The notes below the pieces were generated by a model. It was not told where the DNA came from and did not search any database. It saw nothing but the letters and a program-made list of their open reading frames with translations. The translations under genes were made by a program, and so were the position numbers. A stretch of DNA of 64,000 nt, taken from NCBI RefSeq assembly GCF_037975245.1, contig NC_092582.1:13390077-13454076 (forward strand), written 5' to 3'. The stretch comes from Apostichopus japonicus (taxonomy: Eukaryota > Echinodermata > Holothuroidea > Aspidochirotida > Stichopodidae). Below are positions 12,284-23,314 of this stretch, one piece after another (the stretch's first letter is position 1; each line of letters begins with the position of its first letter).

Positions 12284-12458
12284 TGTTAAGACCAGGATCT
12301 CTGTGAGACGGAGAGAGGAAAAACCAGTTTTAATTTAGTTGTAACGAGTTAAGGCACATGTTAATCAATCGCTGAGGCTCCGCCCACCATACGCGCTATT
12401 GAACGCCAAAACAAACAACAAAATTTTGGGTAGGGCACCGCTAATCATACCCATAACA
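12284..12458 (-). repeat. 3' LTR of retrotransposon copy 1
   Basis: 175 bp, TG...CA ends within a 5-bp inverted repeat TGTTA/TAACA. By eye it is identical to the right LTR at 18777-18951. It differs from copy 2 LTRs by A instead of G at the sixth base (TGTTAA against TGTTAG). Confidence 0.95.
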
Positions 12459-12471
12459 CTCTCCCCTCCTT
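12459..12471 (-). promoter_or_regulatory. Polypurine tract of copy 1
   Basis: On the minus strand AAGGAGGGGAGAG directly abuts the 3' LTR start. This is the expected position for plus-strand primer cleavage in LTR-element reverse transcription. Confidence 0.85.
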
Positions 12472-13180
12472 AAGAGATGTCATCCCTGACATGTAAACAT
12501 GTATCGTATGAAGAAATATAGAATTCAATGTAAGAAGAAATGAATGGTGAATAAAAGTTTTATAAAATGCACTCTATACTGTTCTCATTTGTCGAGTCTT
12601 GCTAATTACAAGCTGAAGATATAAATCTTAATAGTCATCTCACTACTAGAAACACCTTGGCACCCATACTATTAAATGTATACACGTAGTTTACTTTAAC
12701 CTTCTTTGTAGCAAATTTACCACTGACTATACTTTTATCTGAAGTCACAGAATATTTAAGTACATTCGTTTGGCTAAAAGACAAATAAATTTGAGCACTG
12801 CGCAATACTCAAAAGACATTGTCGTGTTGCAAATGACCAATTAGTCACTAAAACCTTGCATACCATTTCACAAATTTCCTTGTGCCCCTAAGAACTAGCA
12901 TGTTCCCATTTAACTATCATATTTACATACCTCACTACCAATGCTATGTTAGAAAACACATACACATGCTTCTCGAAATCTGTCATTCCTGTGCGAATAA
13001 ACAAGTTTGATAACAATAAAAGTTATAACGTATAATACAATGGAACTCAAAAAGTTCTCTCAGTGTTCAAGTAATGTCTGGTAGAGTTATAAAATAAAAA
13101 CAACTATAGTAGGACTATGACCTGTTGGTAGTGTGTACCACTCAGCCCTTGTGATGTCGGGTTACATTAGAAGTTCTCAG
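12472..13180 (-). other. Untranslated 3' region of retrotransposon copy 1
   Basis: About 710 bp between the pol stop and the polypurine tract. It is AT-rich with no ORF of note and no env. The same region in copy 2 (35605-36312) is nearly identical, with a few substitutions and a 1-bp indel near 12906, so it travels with the element. Confidence 0.75.
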
Positions 13181-16100
13181 TTAAATTAGAGATTTTGAAT
13201 ATATGTTCCCCAAGTAATTAGGTTTTGTGCATTCAACTGGCTGAATATACTGGTACAAATAACAAACATGGGGTTCCTGTCTGACCCAGGTAGGGTTCCC
13301 CAAATTATCATAAGTCAAAACCTTCTTTCCCTGCTTAACTCTTTGTGGTCTCAATTTTTGACCTGGTTGTTCTGGGGGGTCACAAATTTCCAAATTTTGA
13401 CCTGGTTGTTCTGGGGGGTCACAAATTTCCTGCTCCCCTGCTGAATTGCTTTGATTGTCAATTTCGACCTGATCCCCTCCCACATCAACCTCAGACCTTC
13501 TACCCCGCCGATGGAGGTCACCACCCCGAACACCCTCTTGGTCTACCCTTTGATATGGGTAACCCGGAAATCTATCAGGCACCCATTCATCGTCGCTTGA
13601 ACTATCCGTACTCCCTTCCACAATGTCAGTAGTTCGCCTATGTTTCGATGAAGCCTTCTTCACGATTCGTCTCGGAGTGTTATCAGCAGGTAAAAGAGCA
13701 TCACATGGTAGAAGTAGATTTCGGTGCAAGACTCGAATCCGACCCCGGTTACTCTCTGGACGGACTTCATACACAGGAATGTCTGGTAACTGCTTGGTAA
13801 CAACATAAACCTGCTCTTCCCAGAAAGGACGAAGCTTTCCTGGTCCTTCAACCCGGGCAAGATTCTTTACGAGAACACGGTCACCAGAATGCAAGGCAAC
13901 GTTGTGTCCCTTCTTGTCCAGTCTTTGTTTGGCTCGATCAGATTGTTTCTTTGCATGTTGGGCTGCAATTTTGTAGGCTTCCTTCATTTTGTTTCGCCAT
14001 TTTTCAGCATATGTCTCTCTCTGGTCTCCAGTTGTCTCGTTTTGAGTTCTGGTAGTCTCATCTCCCTTCAAGCCGAAAGCAATATCTACAGGTAAGCGTG
14101 GTGTTCTTCCAAACATTAGGAAAAATGGTGAATAACCTGTTCCTTCACTCTTTGTGCAGTTGTATGCATGCATGCATTTACGCAAAGAGTCCTTCCAGTT
14201 GAACCGTTGTTGTTCAGTCATCGATCGTAGCATGTTGAGGAGGGTACGATTCAGTCGTTCTACCTGACCGTTCCCTTGTGGGTGGTATGGGGTCGTTCTG
14301 GAGTGTCCCACTCCACTGAGTTGCTGTAGTCTGGTGAAAAGCTGATTCTCAAATTCCTTCCCCTGATCATGATGCAATCTTTTGGGAAATCCAAACTTCA
14401 GGAAAAAGTCGTTGAACAGGTGATCAGCTGCTGCCAGGGCAGTCTTCCTTTTCGTCGCATAGGCCTGGGCAAATCTAGTGAAGTGATCTACCACGACTAG
14501 TATATACTCATATCCCCCTTTACTTTTCTCCAAATGTAGGTAATCAATAGATACCAATTCAAAGGGTTCTTTTGTCACAATAGGCACAAGGGGACTCTTT
14601 ACATGTCTTGCTGGTTTCTTTTGTTTGATACATTGACATTGTTTTCTTACATAGAACTCAACCTCTTTCGCCATGTGGGCCCAATAGAATCTTTCTCTCA
14701 CCAAGTCCAGTGTCCGTTCCACGCCCACGTGACACATCTCATTGTGGAGCTGCTTCAATACCATAGATTTGTACTTCGATGGCAAAATCAGCTGTTCTCG
14801 ATTAGCCGTTACTCTCTTTAATACACCTTCGGTCGTAACAATGAGTTCTCCCCATTTGTTTAGTAATGCTCTCACATCTGGGTCTTCGTCTTTCCTCTCC
14901 TTGTAAGTTGGCTTTGTCCCCTTTTCCATGTACTCAAGGACTTTGCCAATTACTGGGTCATTGGCTTGAGCAGCCTTTAGTTCCTTCAGTTCAATGAGAC
15001 TCACTTTGTGATCTGTGGTAAGGTTCATGATATTACAAAGGTCTATATCAGCAGTAAGTGAGTCTGCGTACACAAATGTTCCCTCTACATTTGCTGCCGC
15101 ACACTCTGAAATCGTCTGGAGAGCACATCCCGGAACTTCCGCAGTACACTCTTGGATGTACTCATTGATGTCGGTCTCTAAGGGCATCCTTGATAACACA
15201 TCAGCATCCTGGTTACTGTGCCCTGGTCGATACTTGATATCAAATCTGAATGAGGCAAGATCTGATACCCACCTCTGACCTGTTGCATTTAAACGTGCTG
15301 TCGTCATTATGTAAGTGAGGGGATTATTATCTGTGTAGACCACAAAGTGCTTTGCGTATGTCAGGTAATCTCGAAAGCGTTCCGTCACCGCCCACTTCAG
15401 TGCCAGGAATTCAAGTTTTGTGGAGTGGTAATTCTTCTCTGGAGCACTGAGAGTCCTGGAGGCATATGCAATTACCCTCAGTTTCCCCTCCTGCTCCTGG
15501 TAGAGTACAGCTCCAAGTCCCATCAACGATGCATCGGTGTGGAGAATGTATGGCTTAGAGAAGTCAGGGAATGCCATAACTGGTTGTCTTGTTAGTAGGT
15601 CAATCAGACTACATAAAATTCCCTGATGCTCCTCAGTCCAGGCTATCTTCTGATTCGAGTTGGGTAGATGGTTGTTCTTCCTCTGGTTTCTGCGACTGGG
15701 TTTTTGTGTAGAACCCTTTTCCTTCTGTAACAGCTTGAAGAGAGGACTGGCAATTGCTGAAAAGTTTTGAATGTAGCTCCTGTAGTAGCCAATGAATCCT
15801 AGCATTTTCCTCAACTCCCCAACTGTTGATGGTTTCTTATCTTTAAGTGAGAGGACTGGTTCAAGATCTGCAGGGTCCAACTTATGTCCTTCTTCAGTGA
15901 CTAGTCTGCCCAAGTACCTGACCTGTCTCTGGAAGAGTTTGCATTTACTGGCCTTTAGCTTTATCCCATGTTGCTGTAGTCTGGCCAGTACTTTCTTCAG
16001 ATTCTCCAAGTGTTCTTTAAATGTGCTGCCATGGACTAGCACATCATCTAAATATACAAAACAAATGTCGTTGTTCAGACCATCCAGGCATCCCTCCATA

Positions 16101-17695
16101 TATCTTTGGAATTCTGCTGGGGCGTTTTTTAACCCGAAGGGTATTCTTTTCCATTCATGGAGGCCCCACGGTGTCACAAATGCTGTAAGTGGTTGACTCT
16201 TTGGGTCGATGTATCCCTGGTGATAAGCACGACCTTGATCGAGAGTGCTAAACCAGGAGCTACCTTTCAGGCCATCAAGGATATCCTGGATTCTTGGAAT
16301 TGGTTGACGATCATCAACTGTTTTACGGTTCAATTCTCTATAGTCGACACATAGGCGTAACGACCCGTCACGCTTTCTGACGCAGACCACAGGTGAAGAG
16401 TAATTAGACTTCGACTTTGTTATCCAGTCCCTTGCTAGAAGGTCTTCCAAGTATTCCTTAACTTCTTTGAAAAGTGGACGTGGAATACTTGCATAATTCT
16501 TCTGGACTGGTTCTGGATCATTTAAATTAATTTTCATCTTCAGGTCGGGACAATTTCCTGTATCCATGGAATCCTGTGAAAATGCTCTACATTCTTTCTT
16601 CAGCATTTTCTCTGCAGCATCTTGTTGCATTGGTGTGAGACATGTGAAATCCACCTCTGGACACCACTCGTCAACATCTTCACTGGACTGATCACTAGTC
16701 ACATTAGCATTTTGTACAGAGTTATTCAATGTATTTACGTCTAAAGACATACAATCTCCATGTAGGGTGGCCTCGTCTGCGTGTCTGCCATTAGCCACCT
16801 TACCAATGTACCGGAATGGCTCAATGTTTCCGATAACAGTACGTCTTGGCAACTGTATGTCATGGTTAGTAGAGTTGAAAACTGGTAGCATAACACGACG
16901 TCTTTGTGGCATTTTGACTACCGTCTCAGGTATGAGCAGCCCCTCTGGTACAGAAGTCGCAGGTGTTGGTACAAATACACCCTCGGTTCCTCCCATAACT
17001 CTCTGATGATTCAGTTGACATTTTGTTATGCATTCCACATCTCTCCATTCCCTAGGCGGTATCAGTGTATACAGGTTTGAGGTTTGTACATCTACTGTGT
17101 CTTCATCCATGCCAGCCTCAATTAACCTTACCAAGGCTTCAACATCCTGTTTCTTTTTCCCTGGAATTGCTTGCACAAGGGTACTTATCTTAGAGCCTTT
17201 CTGGCAGTTTCCCATGAGATGTTCGATGACATTGTACCCAATCAATGGTGACTTCATACTCCCAGGATACACCAACATTGGAACCCCAAGACTCTTGGTT
17301 CCAATGCGAAGGTCCACTAGGATCCACCCAAGGTATGGCATCTCTATCTCATTTGCAGCCTTTAAATCAAGATGTTGTCCTTCTAGGAGCTCTTCAACTG
17401 GTTTTATTTCGGCATGAGAAAGGTGACATTTGACCCAACTGTCCGAGACTAAAGATACTGCTGAACCTGTATCCCACAGCAGTTCACTATCAATCCCGTT
17501 GAGGGTTCCATTAACAACGCACCTTTCACCCACTAGGTCAACAATCCTCTCTCTCTTCTTTCGAGACCAATCGTTATTCATAGCAACCTGTCTAAGCAAG
17601 TCGGGACATTCCAGCCCATTTACATTTACTGCATGGACATCGCCTGAGGTCCCTTCTCGTCCCCCAGAGGAGACCTGTTGGCGTTTCCCTGTTGC
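13181..17695 (-). CDS. pol: Pol polyprotein of retrotransposon copy 1 (PR-RT-RH-IN)
   Basis: Residue numbers count from a TTG codon at 17599. The frame is open from 17695, and the first ATG is at 17581, so expression by frameshift from Gag is more likely than separate initiation. Domains in order: aspartic protease with Asp-Thr-Gly-Ser at 43-46; reverse transcriptase with catalytic Tyr-Leu-Asp-Asp at 516-519; RNase H with His-Thr-Asp-Ala-Ser (Asp689); integrase with a His-rich zinc region near residues 960-1000 and catalytic Asp1019, Asp1078, Glu1114, an exact D-D(35)-E; then a GPY/F-like Gly-Pro-Gly-Lys-Leu near 1250. The C-terminal tail carries a 13-residue tandem duplication (39 bp, around 13360-13430). 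No disabling change is visible. It makes the element's protease, cDNA and integration enzymes. Confidence 0.95.
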   Translation of the reverse strand, partial: ATGKRQQVSSGGREGTSGDVHAVNVNGLECPDLLRQVAMNNDWSRKKRERIVDLVGERCVVNGTLNGIDSELLWDTGSAVSLVSDSWVKCHLSHAEIKPVEELLEGQHLDLKAANEIEMPYLGWILVDLRIGTKSLGVPMLVYPGSMKSPLIGYNVIEHLMGNCQKGSKISTLVQAIPGKKKQDVEALVRLIEAGMDEDTVDVQTSNLYTLIPPREWRDVECITKCQLNHQRVMGGTEGVFVPTPATSVPEGLLIPETVVKMPQRRRVMLPVFNSTNHDIQLPRRTVIGNIEPFRYIGKVANGRHADEATLHGDCMSLDVNTLNNSVQNANVTSDQSSEDVDEWCPEVDFTCLTPMQQDAAEKMLKKECRAFSQDSMDTGNCPDLKMKINLNDPEPVQKNYASIPRPLFKEVKEYLEDLLARDWITKSKSNYSSPVVCVRKRDGSLRLCVDYRELNRKTVDDRQPIPRIQDILDGLKGSSWFSTLDQGRAYHQGYIDPKSQPLTAFVTPWGLHEWKRIPFGLKNAPAEFQRYMEGCLDGLNNDICFVYLDDVLVHGSTFKEHLENLKKVLARLQQHGIKLKASKCKLFQRQVRYLGRLVTEEGHKLDPADLEPVLSLKDKKPSTVGELRKMLGFIGYYRSYIQNFSAIASPLFKLLQKEKGSTQKPSRRNQRKNNHLPNSNQKIAWTEEHQGILCSLIDLLTRQPVMAFPDFSKPYILHTDASLMGLGAVLYQEQEGKLRVIAYASRTLSAPEKNYHSTKLEFLALKWAVTERFRDYLTYAKHFVVYTDNNPLTYIMTTARLNATGQRWVSDLASFRFDIKYRPGHSNQDADVLSRMPLETDINEYIQECTAEVPGCALQTISECAAANVEGTFVYADSLTADIDLCNIMNLTTDHKVSLIELKELKAAQANDPVIGKVLEYMEKGTKPTYKERKDEDPDVRALLNKWGELIVTTEGVLKRVTANREQLILPSKYKSMVLKQLHNEMCHVGVERTLDLVRERFYWAHMAKEVEFYVRKQCQCIKQKKPARHVKSPLVPIVTKEPFELVSIDYLHLEKSKGGYEYILVVVDHFTRFAQAYATKRKTALAAADHLFNDFFLKFGFPKRLHHDQGKEFENQLFTRLQQLSGVGHSRTTPYHPQGNGQVERLNRTLLNMLRSMTEQQRFNWKDSLRKCMHAYNCTKSEGTGYSPFFLMFGRTPRLPVDIAFGLKGDETTRTQNETTGDQRETYAEKWRNKMKEAYKIAAQHAKKQSDRAKQRLDKKGHNVALHSGDRVLVKNLARVEGPGKLRPFWEEQVYVVTKQLPDIPVYEVRPESNRGRIRVLHRNLLLPCDALLPADNTPRRIVKKASSKHRRTTDIVEGSTDSSSDDEWVPDRFPGYPYQRVDQEGVRGGDLHRRGRRSEVDVGGDQVEIDNQSNSAGEQEICDPPEQPGQNLEICDPPEQPGQKLRPQRVKQGKKVLTYDNLGNPTWVRQEPHVCYLYQYIQPVECTKPNYLGNIYSKSLI

Positions 17696-18729
17696 TTACC
17701 TGCCAAACATCCCCTGGATAAGTGACCAAATTTACCACATTTATAACAGTGGCGGCAACTGTCTCCTATACCATCCTGTTGACAATCGGAGCATCCCCGG
17801 GGCCTCCTCTCAAACGTTTTCGCCCTTCCCCCTGCTGTTATGGCCTTGTGTATTTCAGCCACTTGTGTCTTCAATAGTTGTACCTCTTCGTACAAGTTTG
17901 GGCTCTTCTCTTTCTTTACTTCGGGTTTGTGTCGGTCATTACCTGTCATTTCAACTGAAGCTGTGACAGGCTTCTTCAGTTGCATCTTTCTCGCCCTTTC
18001 TGCCTCGGAATGGGATGCTTGGTTTACCCTCTCCAGGAGGTCTTCCTCGCTGCATTTGTTACTGGAGAAGGCATTCTTTACCTCCTGTCTAACTTCGGCA
18101 TTCGACAACCCAGTTGACACTGCATGTTCAAACATTGACTCTACAAGGGTTTGATCATATTTGAATTTGGCATTTGCTTCTTTTGATGCGAAGAGTACTC
18201 TCTGCTTCAACGCCAGGGCACGGAGGACAAAATTCTGGGCCGTCTCAATTCTACCCTGTGATATACCACATAGCTCCTGATACAGTTCAGTTGCTCCCCG
18301 CTCCTGAAAGTGAGCCCTCAGCAGACGTCTAGTAATGGGAAGGTCTAAGTCGTCCCGTCCCTCCAAATAGTCCCTTAGCTGTAAACCAGGTGTAACAGCT
18401 CTAACTACAGCCTCTACAATTTCTTTCTCAGGATACCCTCTTTTAAGTCCACTGTCAATCTGGTGGACCAGAGACATGAATGCCAGCTTGTCACGTTGCC
18501 CAGGGTCCCCGATCTGTCCTTGTATCTTGAACTCTTTCTTGTATGGCAGAGCATGATCTGTGGGAGGGTGACTTTCCTTCTCAGAGGTTGACGTGGTCAC
18601 TTTTAGTTCCCCTAGACATCTTTCAAACTCTGCTTCCAAGTCCTTGAGCTTCCGCTCATACATCTTTACTGTTTCCCTCATATCCGTTTCAGCGGCATCA
18701 TCGGCTGAGGTGCTTTGGTCCGTCTCCAT
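17626..18729 (-). CDS. gag: Gag protein of retrotransposon copy 1
   Basis: 367 codons starting 47 nt downstream of the 5' LTR. A charged N-terminal coiled-coil-like segment (about residues 20-45) is followed by a helical capsid-like region and a basic linker. One canonical CX2CX4HX4C zinc knuckle lies at residues 328-341, preceded by extra cysteines in a looser array. The protein packages element RNA into virus-like particles. Its last 70 nt overlap the pol frame, which lies -1 to it, and hold the frameshift cassette. Identical in predicted protein to the Gag of copy 2. Confidence 0.93.
   Translation of the reverse strand: METDQSTSADDAAETDMRETVKMYERKLKDLEAEFERCLGELKVTTSTSEKESHPPTDHALPYKKEFKIQGQIGDPGQRDKLAFMSLVHQIDSGLKRGYPEKEIVEAVVRAVTPGLQLRDYLEGRDDLDLPITRRLLRAHFQERGATELYQELCGISQGRIETAQNFVLRALALKQRVLFASKEANAKFKYDQTLVESMFEHAVSTGLSNAEVRQEVKNAFSSNKCSEEDLLERVNQASHSEAERARKMQLKKPVTASVEMTGNDRHKPEVKKEKSPNLYEEVQLLKTQVAEIHKAITAGGRAKTFERRPRGCSDCQQDGIGDSCRHCYKCGKFGHLSRGCLAGKQQGNANRSPLGDEKGPQAMSMQ
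17647..17689 (-). promoter_or_regulatory. -1 frameshift cassette, gag-pol of copy 1
   Basis: The heptamer GGGAAAC sits at 17689-17683 in the exact X-XXY-YYZ register of the gag frame (CAG GGA AAC). A 6-nt spacer follows, then a 7-bp stem: AGGTCTC at 17676-17670 pairs with GGGACCT at 17653-17647, with one T-G pair and a 16-nt loop. The heptamer lies between the last stop of the -1 frame (17698-17696) and the gag stop (17628-17626), the only place where a slip would work. Confidence 0.8.
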
Positions 18730-18755
18730 CGTGGTCTAATCTAGTGGTTACTTCA

Positions 18756-18773
18756 GTCCTGGCAGGGTCGCCA
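18756..18773 (-). promoter_or_regulatory. Primer binding site of copy 1
   Basis: On the minus strand, 3 nt (AAT) after the 5' LTR comes TGGCGACCCTGCCAGGAC. It starts with TGG, complementary to a tRNA CCA end. The discriminator G and the following bases resemble the 3' ends of arginine tRNAs, which other gypsy elements use; this assignment is inference. Confidence 0.75.
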
Positions 18774-18776
18774 ATT

Positions 18777-18951
18777 TGTTAAGACCAGGATCTCTGTGAG
18801 ACGGAGAGAGGAAAAACCAGTTTTAATTTAGTTGTAACGAGTTAAGGCACATGTTAATCAATCGCTGAGGCTCCGCCCACCATACGCGCTATTGAACGCC
18901 AAAACAAACAACAAAATTTTGGGTAGGGCACCGCTAATCATACCCATAACA
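18777..18951 (-). repeat. 5' LTR of retrotransposon copy 1
   Basis: 175 bp, appears identical to the LTR at 12284-12458. Flanked outside by the target duplication CACT at 18952-18955. Confidence 0.95.
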
Positions 18952-18955
18952 CACT

Positions 18956-21900
18956 GATTAAAACTCTTCTCGGGAAATAGACCGCCGGACCCAAAGCTGT
19001 GGTCAGTGGTCACAGTGGAGTCGGGCCGTTAACAATCTAGGCGCACCTACTACTGTACCTCCACTTTGCCCGTCTCTTACCAGAGACGAATTCCTATAGC
19101 TCCCCCTCCCCCAAAGCCGCGCTCCCTTCGACACACCATAAACGATTTCCACGGCCAGTAGCCTACTACACTCTGGGGCACTGCTCTTTAAACAGAAAAC
19201 CCATATCAAACAGTGACATATAGGTGATAAAGTCACAAAATGGAAGCGCAGGCGCCATTCGGTCCATCAACCGATTATCGTATTCGATACAATTAGTACT
19301 GTGTAAACTGATAAAGTAGATCAACAGTAAAAGGTGTTAAATATCTTAACGTGTGTTCTGATTCGCCACAGCAGGTACTGTGAAACTGTTATCAGTGCTC
19401 TCATAGGGTCACACAAGTATCACAATAAAGTGAATATATTGTTTTACGCAAGGGACCTCCCTAAACTTTTGATATTTTTTCTTCAGAAGCTACAACACCT
19501 GACCCTCAGCGGTGCGATTGAAAAATATAATGGCTATTATAACTTACGTCCCCATTGACAAATCCGTACTCTTTTCCTTCGATTTTGCACGTTGCCACTT
19601 TTTGTGCAGCTAAACCATGCAACCCAGTATTAACATTATTATTGGTTTTGGAGTCTGTGCCCCATCCTTGTAGGTTTGAGTGGGATTGAATGTGCAATTT
19701 GGGCATTTTTCCATATATCCCTATTTTTGAAATTGGTCGTTAGGACATCTGAGTCGTCCACATTTCTCGTATGTAGTAGGTACGAACTTGAAATTTAATG
19801 TCATGATTGAGAATTTCTAATGTGTGATGAGATGAATTTTTGACTGCATCATTCAGCATAAGATACTTTGTTACGTTAATCTAGTTAGTTTTTGCTGGTT
19901 CGACTCAGAAGTGGTTAAACACAACCCATTATTTTATATATGACTTGAATGAAATGTCTTCATCTTTCATCAATTAAGCAGTATGATTCTCTTTGGTAAA
20001 CAATCATCGTTTTTTCTTGTTTTTTGGGGAGGGGGGAATATTGGATCAATGTTCAAACCTGTGTGAAAGTCATTGCTTAGGGCATAATTTAGGGCCACAC
20101 CATTTATCAGTTTAGCACACACAAAATGGCCTGAATAGTCTTAGTTTTTACCTTTGACCTCTGACTTTTAAACCGAATGATGTCATAAGTCATGCAGGCA
20201 CTATTACCTAAACTTAGACATGACCCCACCAAGTTTGCCATCCATCCACCCTATGGCTTATGACACACACACACAGTCAAAAGTTCAAAGGCCTTTGATG
20301 TCATCGAATCCAAAAGTTGTCACAACATGTGCTTTTTTGTTATTTCTGAGACTTGTTCCAGTCAAGAATCAATGGCATGATATCACGCCACTGATGGAAA
20401 AAAAAAATCTATACTTTTTGATTGTTTCATCTTGAGCATCTCTGTAAAATGGGTTAATAATGATGGAAAGGGTTTTTAAAGAGAAGAAATTTAATGGCAT
20501 CTTTTAAGTTTGAGAATGATAACAACACAATAATAAAACGACAACATTTTTTTGTTTATTGTACTAAATTTAATCTTGTGTTTTATTTCATTAAAACCAC
20601 TATTAATGATTTATTCCAAATATTCTGTAATAACTTTCATAAAATTTTGTCTCACAAAAATTTACCAAGACAAATTAGATACACTACTTTGCTTATCCAG
20701 ATTACGCCATTCACCTTTGATATGGTTATAAGGACCTAACATAGTCTTGTACAGCAGGGGTCTGCAAACATTTAGATCCAGAGTCCCAGGACAGCAAGGT
20801 TGTGCTAATAAATACTAGGTGTGAGGTTGAAAACTGTTACTTTTACACCAGGAGCAGTGGGCTAGATATTCCCTTGCAGAATGCAAAAATCCCAGACTAA
20901 ATCATTTTCGCAACTGACTATGGAAGCATGGATGGTGGCATGGACATGGCTTCCCCCTCCCCGCCCTTTACACATGCCACCCCCCTAAATCTTACAAAGA
21001 AATCGATCTAGTTTGATCAGACATGCTGACACAACTCATTGAAATATCTGACATAAAATCTGAATGATAGGTCTTACACCCAATGAAAACAATTAGTTCA
21101 AACATTAATTTGGAAGAAATAACAGTCTCTTATCCTAACAGTAAAAAATATTAGCTCCATCAAGGCTGGTTTTTAAAGTCAATATCAATTCCAGATTTGT
21201 GGTGACTTGAGATATGTTCTGTAAGCCACCAGGATAGAAGTCAATCTTAATATGTTCATTACATTAAGATGAATGAAGAAGTTGGGGTGGGGATGGGTGG
21301 GATAGTTTTGCAGCACACACTTTGTCTTACAGTTGTTTCATGTTCTTCGTTCAAAATACATAATTGCTGAGGTTAGAAACACACAGTGATAGACAATGAA
21401 AATGCAACCAACAAAATGTTCTTATCTTAAAGCAGCATGAACCAATTACAGTAAACAGCTCTATCCAGAGTTGTACATACTGTATGGAAAATTAGGCTAG
21501 GCTTGGGCATATCTAATAGTGTTATACTTTTGTAGGCCTAGTCTAAAAGTTGATGTTTGGTTTGAAATAGTTTGCTTACATAAAAGTTACAATATTTGTT
21601 TACTTCTTCTAATATAATAAATGACCTAAGTGTTCATGAGTATATAGACAAAAATACAAACAACATAGGGATGGGAAGTATGGATAGGTTGCAATGGGGA
21701 GGGGGGGGGGGGGAGGGGCAAGAAAAGCCTACCAAAGAGAGCTGATGAGGTAAACCAGATGCATTTAGTAGCAAATTCAGGGCAAAGAGAGAAATCAGAT
21801 TAAGAAAGATGGTTACCAGGGAAACTAACTTATTAAATAGGCATTGACCGTAAACCATTGTAATCTGTCCATGAAATAAAGCTGAAACTCAGTTCTTATT

Positions 21901-23035
21901 TTCTTTCCCATCACAATACCTACTCTAGTGGACACTGCAAGTTCACAACAAGAACTGCCAAGTAGTAATTTGAAGCAACTGATCCATTGATGTATTGGCC
22001 CAGCTAACAAGATTTAGACTACCATCTTCATGATCAACTCCTTGGTTTTAATCCATCCGATACAAGTACTGCTCATACATGTCATACATTGTTTATCTAT
22101 TAAGGTGCATCAAACCAAACCTAATAACTGTACCCTGATGAGGGCCACAGGCTGAAGCAAAATCAACCTAATGTTAACACACAGAGTTACTTGATAAAAT
22201 TTTTACCCTCAACTATTTCCATATACTTTGATATTACAAAATATGCAAGGTGTGGATTGATGATGACTTAAAACTTGAGTCTAATGGGTAGTGAATATGA
22301 AAATATTTAAAGGAGCTGTGTTTCCTTCACTTCTTAAATTAATACAATCTTGCTACTTTTTTGGGACAAATATCATTTGATATTTCCAGATATTTTCATA
22401 TCTGAACGATCTCCGGTTCCAATGTGTCCAGAGAATCCAGGTAGGCTCGTAGCCAGGCTGGGACTCAGGAGGGCCATGCTTCCCCCTTTCAGACTACTGT
22501 GCAACTCCCCCCACCCACCCCCCACCACCCGCCCCCCCTAATCTAAGCCACTATCACATGTACAAAAACAAGTTACAAGACACAAAGTATTGTCCCCCTC
22601 CTTAAATTATTGGTGCCCCTCCATAAACTGTTGGTACCCCTCTAACTTAAGAACTCATCATTATTAAGGTTTTACTGTAAGACTTATTGAACCTTCAATC
22701 TGATCTGGTTCTTCTGAAATCCAACATCTATTGCAATGAACCACACCACACCAACTATGAAATAACTTTCTTCCTTTCAAAATCACTTCACGATACAGAC
22801 AATTTTCGGCTTGGGCTTTTTTGGCAAATTAGACTGGACATCGATATATCTCTTCATGAAACCTTTGCAGCTATAAAGTCAGATGTGGCCATGCCCGTTT
22901 CCACCGGTGAGAAGACTTCTTGACGTATGGGAACATTTGTTTGAACTCTACGACCATATCTAACGAACAGTGTATATAACGTCACACATTTAATGTGGCA
23001 GGAGAAGGTATATTGCAAAACCCAACCAGCTGCCT
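18956..23035. other. Intergenic stretch without a supported gene
   Basis: AT-rich sequence between retrotransposon copy 1 and the 3' end of ZZZ3. It has a short C/G-richer segment at 18960-19260, a poly-G run near 21700, and polyC-rich patches (20950-21000 and 22505-22550). Several 60-80 codon open frames look like chance; none has a recognisable domain with good splice sites. Confidence 0.5.
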
Positions 23036-23041
23036 TTTATT
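23036..23041 (-). terminator. Possible polyadenylation signal of ZZZ3
   Basis: AATAAA on the minus strand, 105 bp downstream of the ZZZ3 stop codon. Position and hexamer fit; no cleavage-site data. Confidence 0.45.
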
Positions 23042-23145
23042 TATCTGCTCTTGTTCCGGTAGTACTTGCCAACCACCGATGGCTGTTTGTTGTTTAATCT
23101 TCACCACGTCTTCTATTTCAGATGGAAGAGTAAGTACTACCCTCA

Positions 23146-23314
23146 TCACAAAGTAGGTTGACTTTCTGGGTTGTAATTAGGATCTAAATAGTTGTATGGA
23201 CCCCGTTGCTGTTGGAAACTGGTATAGTCATTATCCACGTACATTGCCTCCATTTTGAAACGAATCGGCTCCAGGTGGTGCGATCCTGAATGGACAATTG
23301 ATTTATAATCATCT
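23146..23314 (-). CDS. ZZZ3: ZZZ3 exon 12 (last, C-terminus)
   Basis: Acceptor TTTGTTTGGCAG ends at 23315. The frame continues with the second half of the ZZ finger (a His-His pair and Leu-Glu-Pro-Ile) and the conserved C-terminal Tyr-Asn-Tyr-Leu-Asp-Pro-Asn-Tyr motif, then stops at TGA 23148-23146. It enters in phase 2, matching exon 11. Confidence 0.92.

Larger units (their letters stand above)
12284..18951 (-). mobile_element. Ty3/Gypsy LTR retrotransposon, copy 1, apparently intact
   Basis: A 6668-bp element read right to left. It has 175-bp LTRs with TGTTA...TAACA ends and a 4-bp target duplication CACT at 12280-12283 and 18952-18955. A PBS lies next to the right (5') LTR and a purine tract next to the left (3') LTR. 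Gag (367 codons) and Pol (about 1470 codons, order PR-RT-RNaseH-IN) have no internal stops. The two LTRs look identical base for base, which indicates recent insertion. The domain order defines Ty3/Gypsy; the short LTRs recall the Mag/SURL group, but I did not build a tree. No env-like ORF was found. Confidence 0.95.

Noticed and set aside
13345-18154. Plus-strand open frames of 60-178 codons across retrotransposon copy 1 (and again at 36477-41277)
   Set aside because: They are antisense to gag and pol, carry no domain, and owe their openness to the coding constraint of the opposite strand.
19229-19282. Short plus-strand ATG frame in a GC-richer patch (AAAATGGAAGCGCAGG)
   Set aside because: Stops after 18 codons with no donor; nothing links it to a gene.
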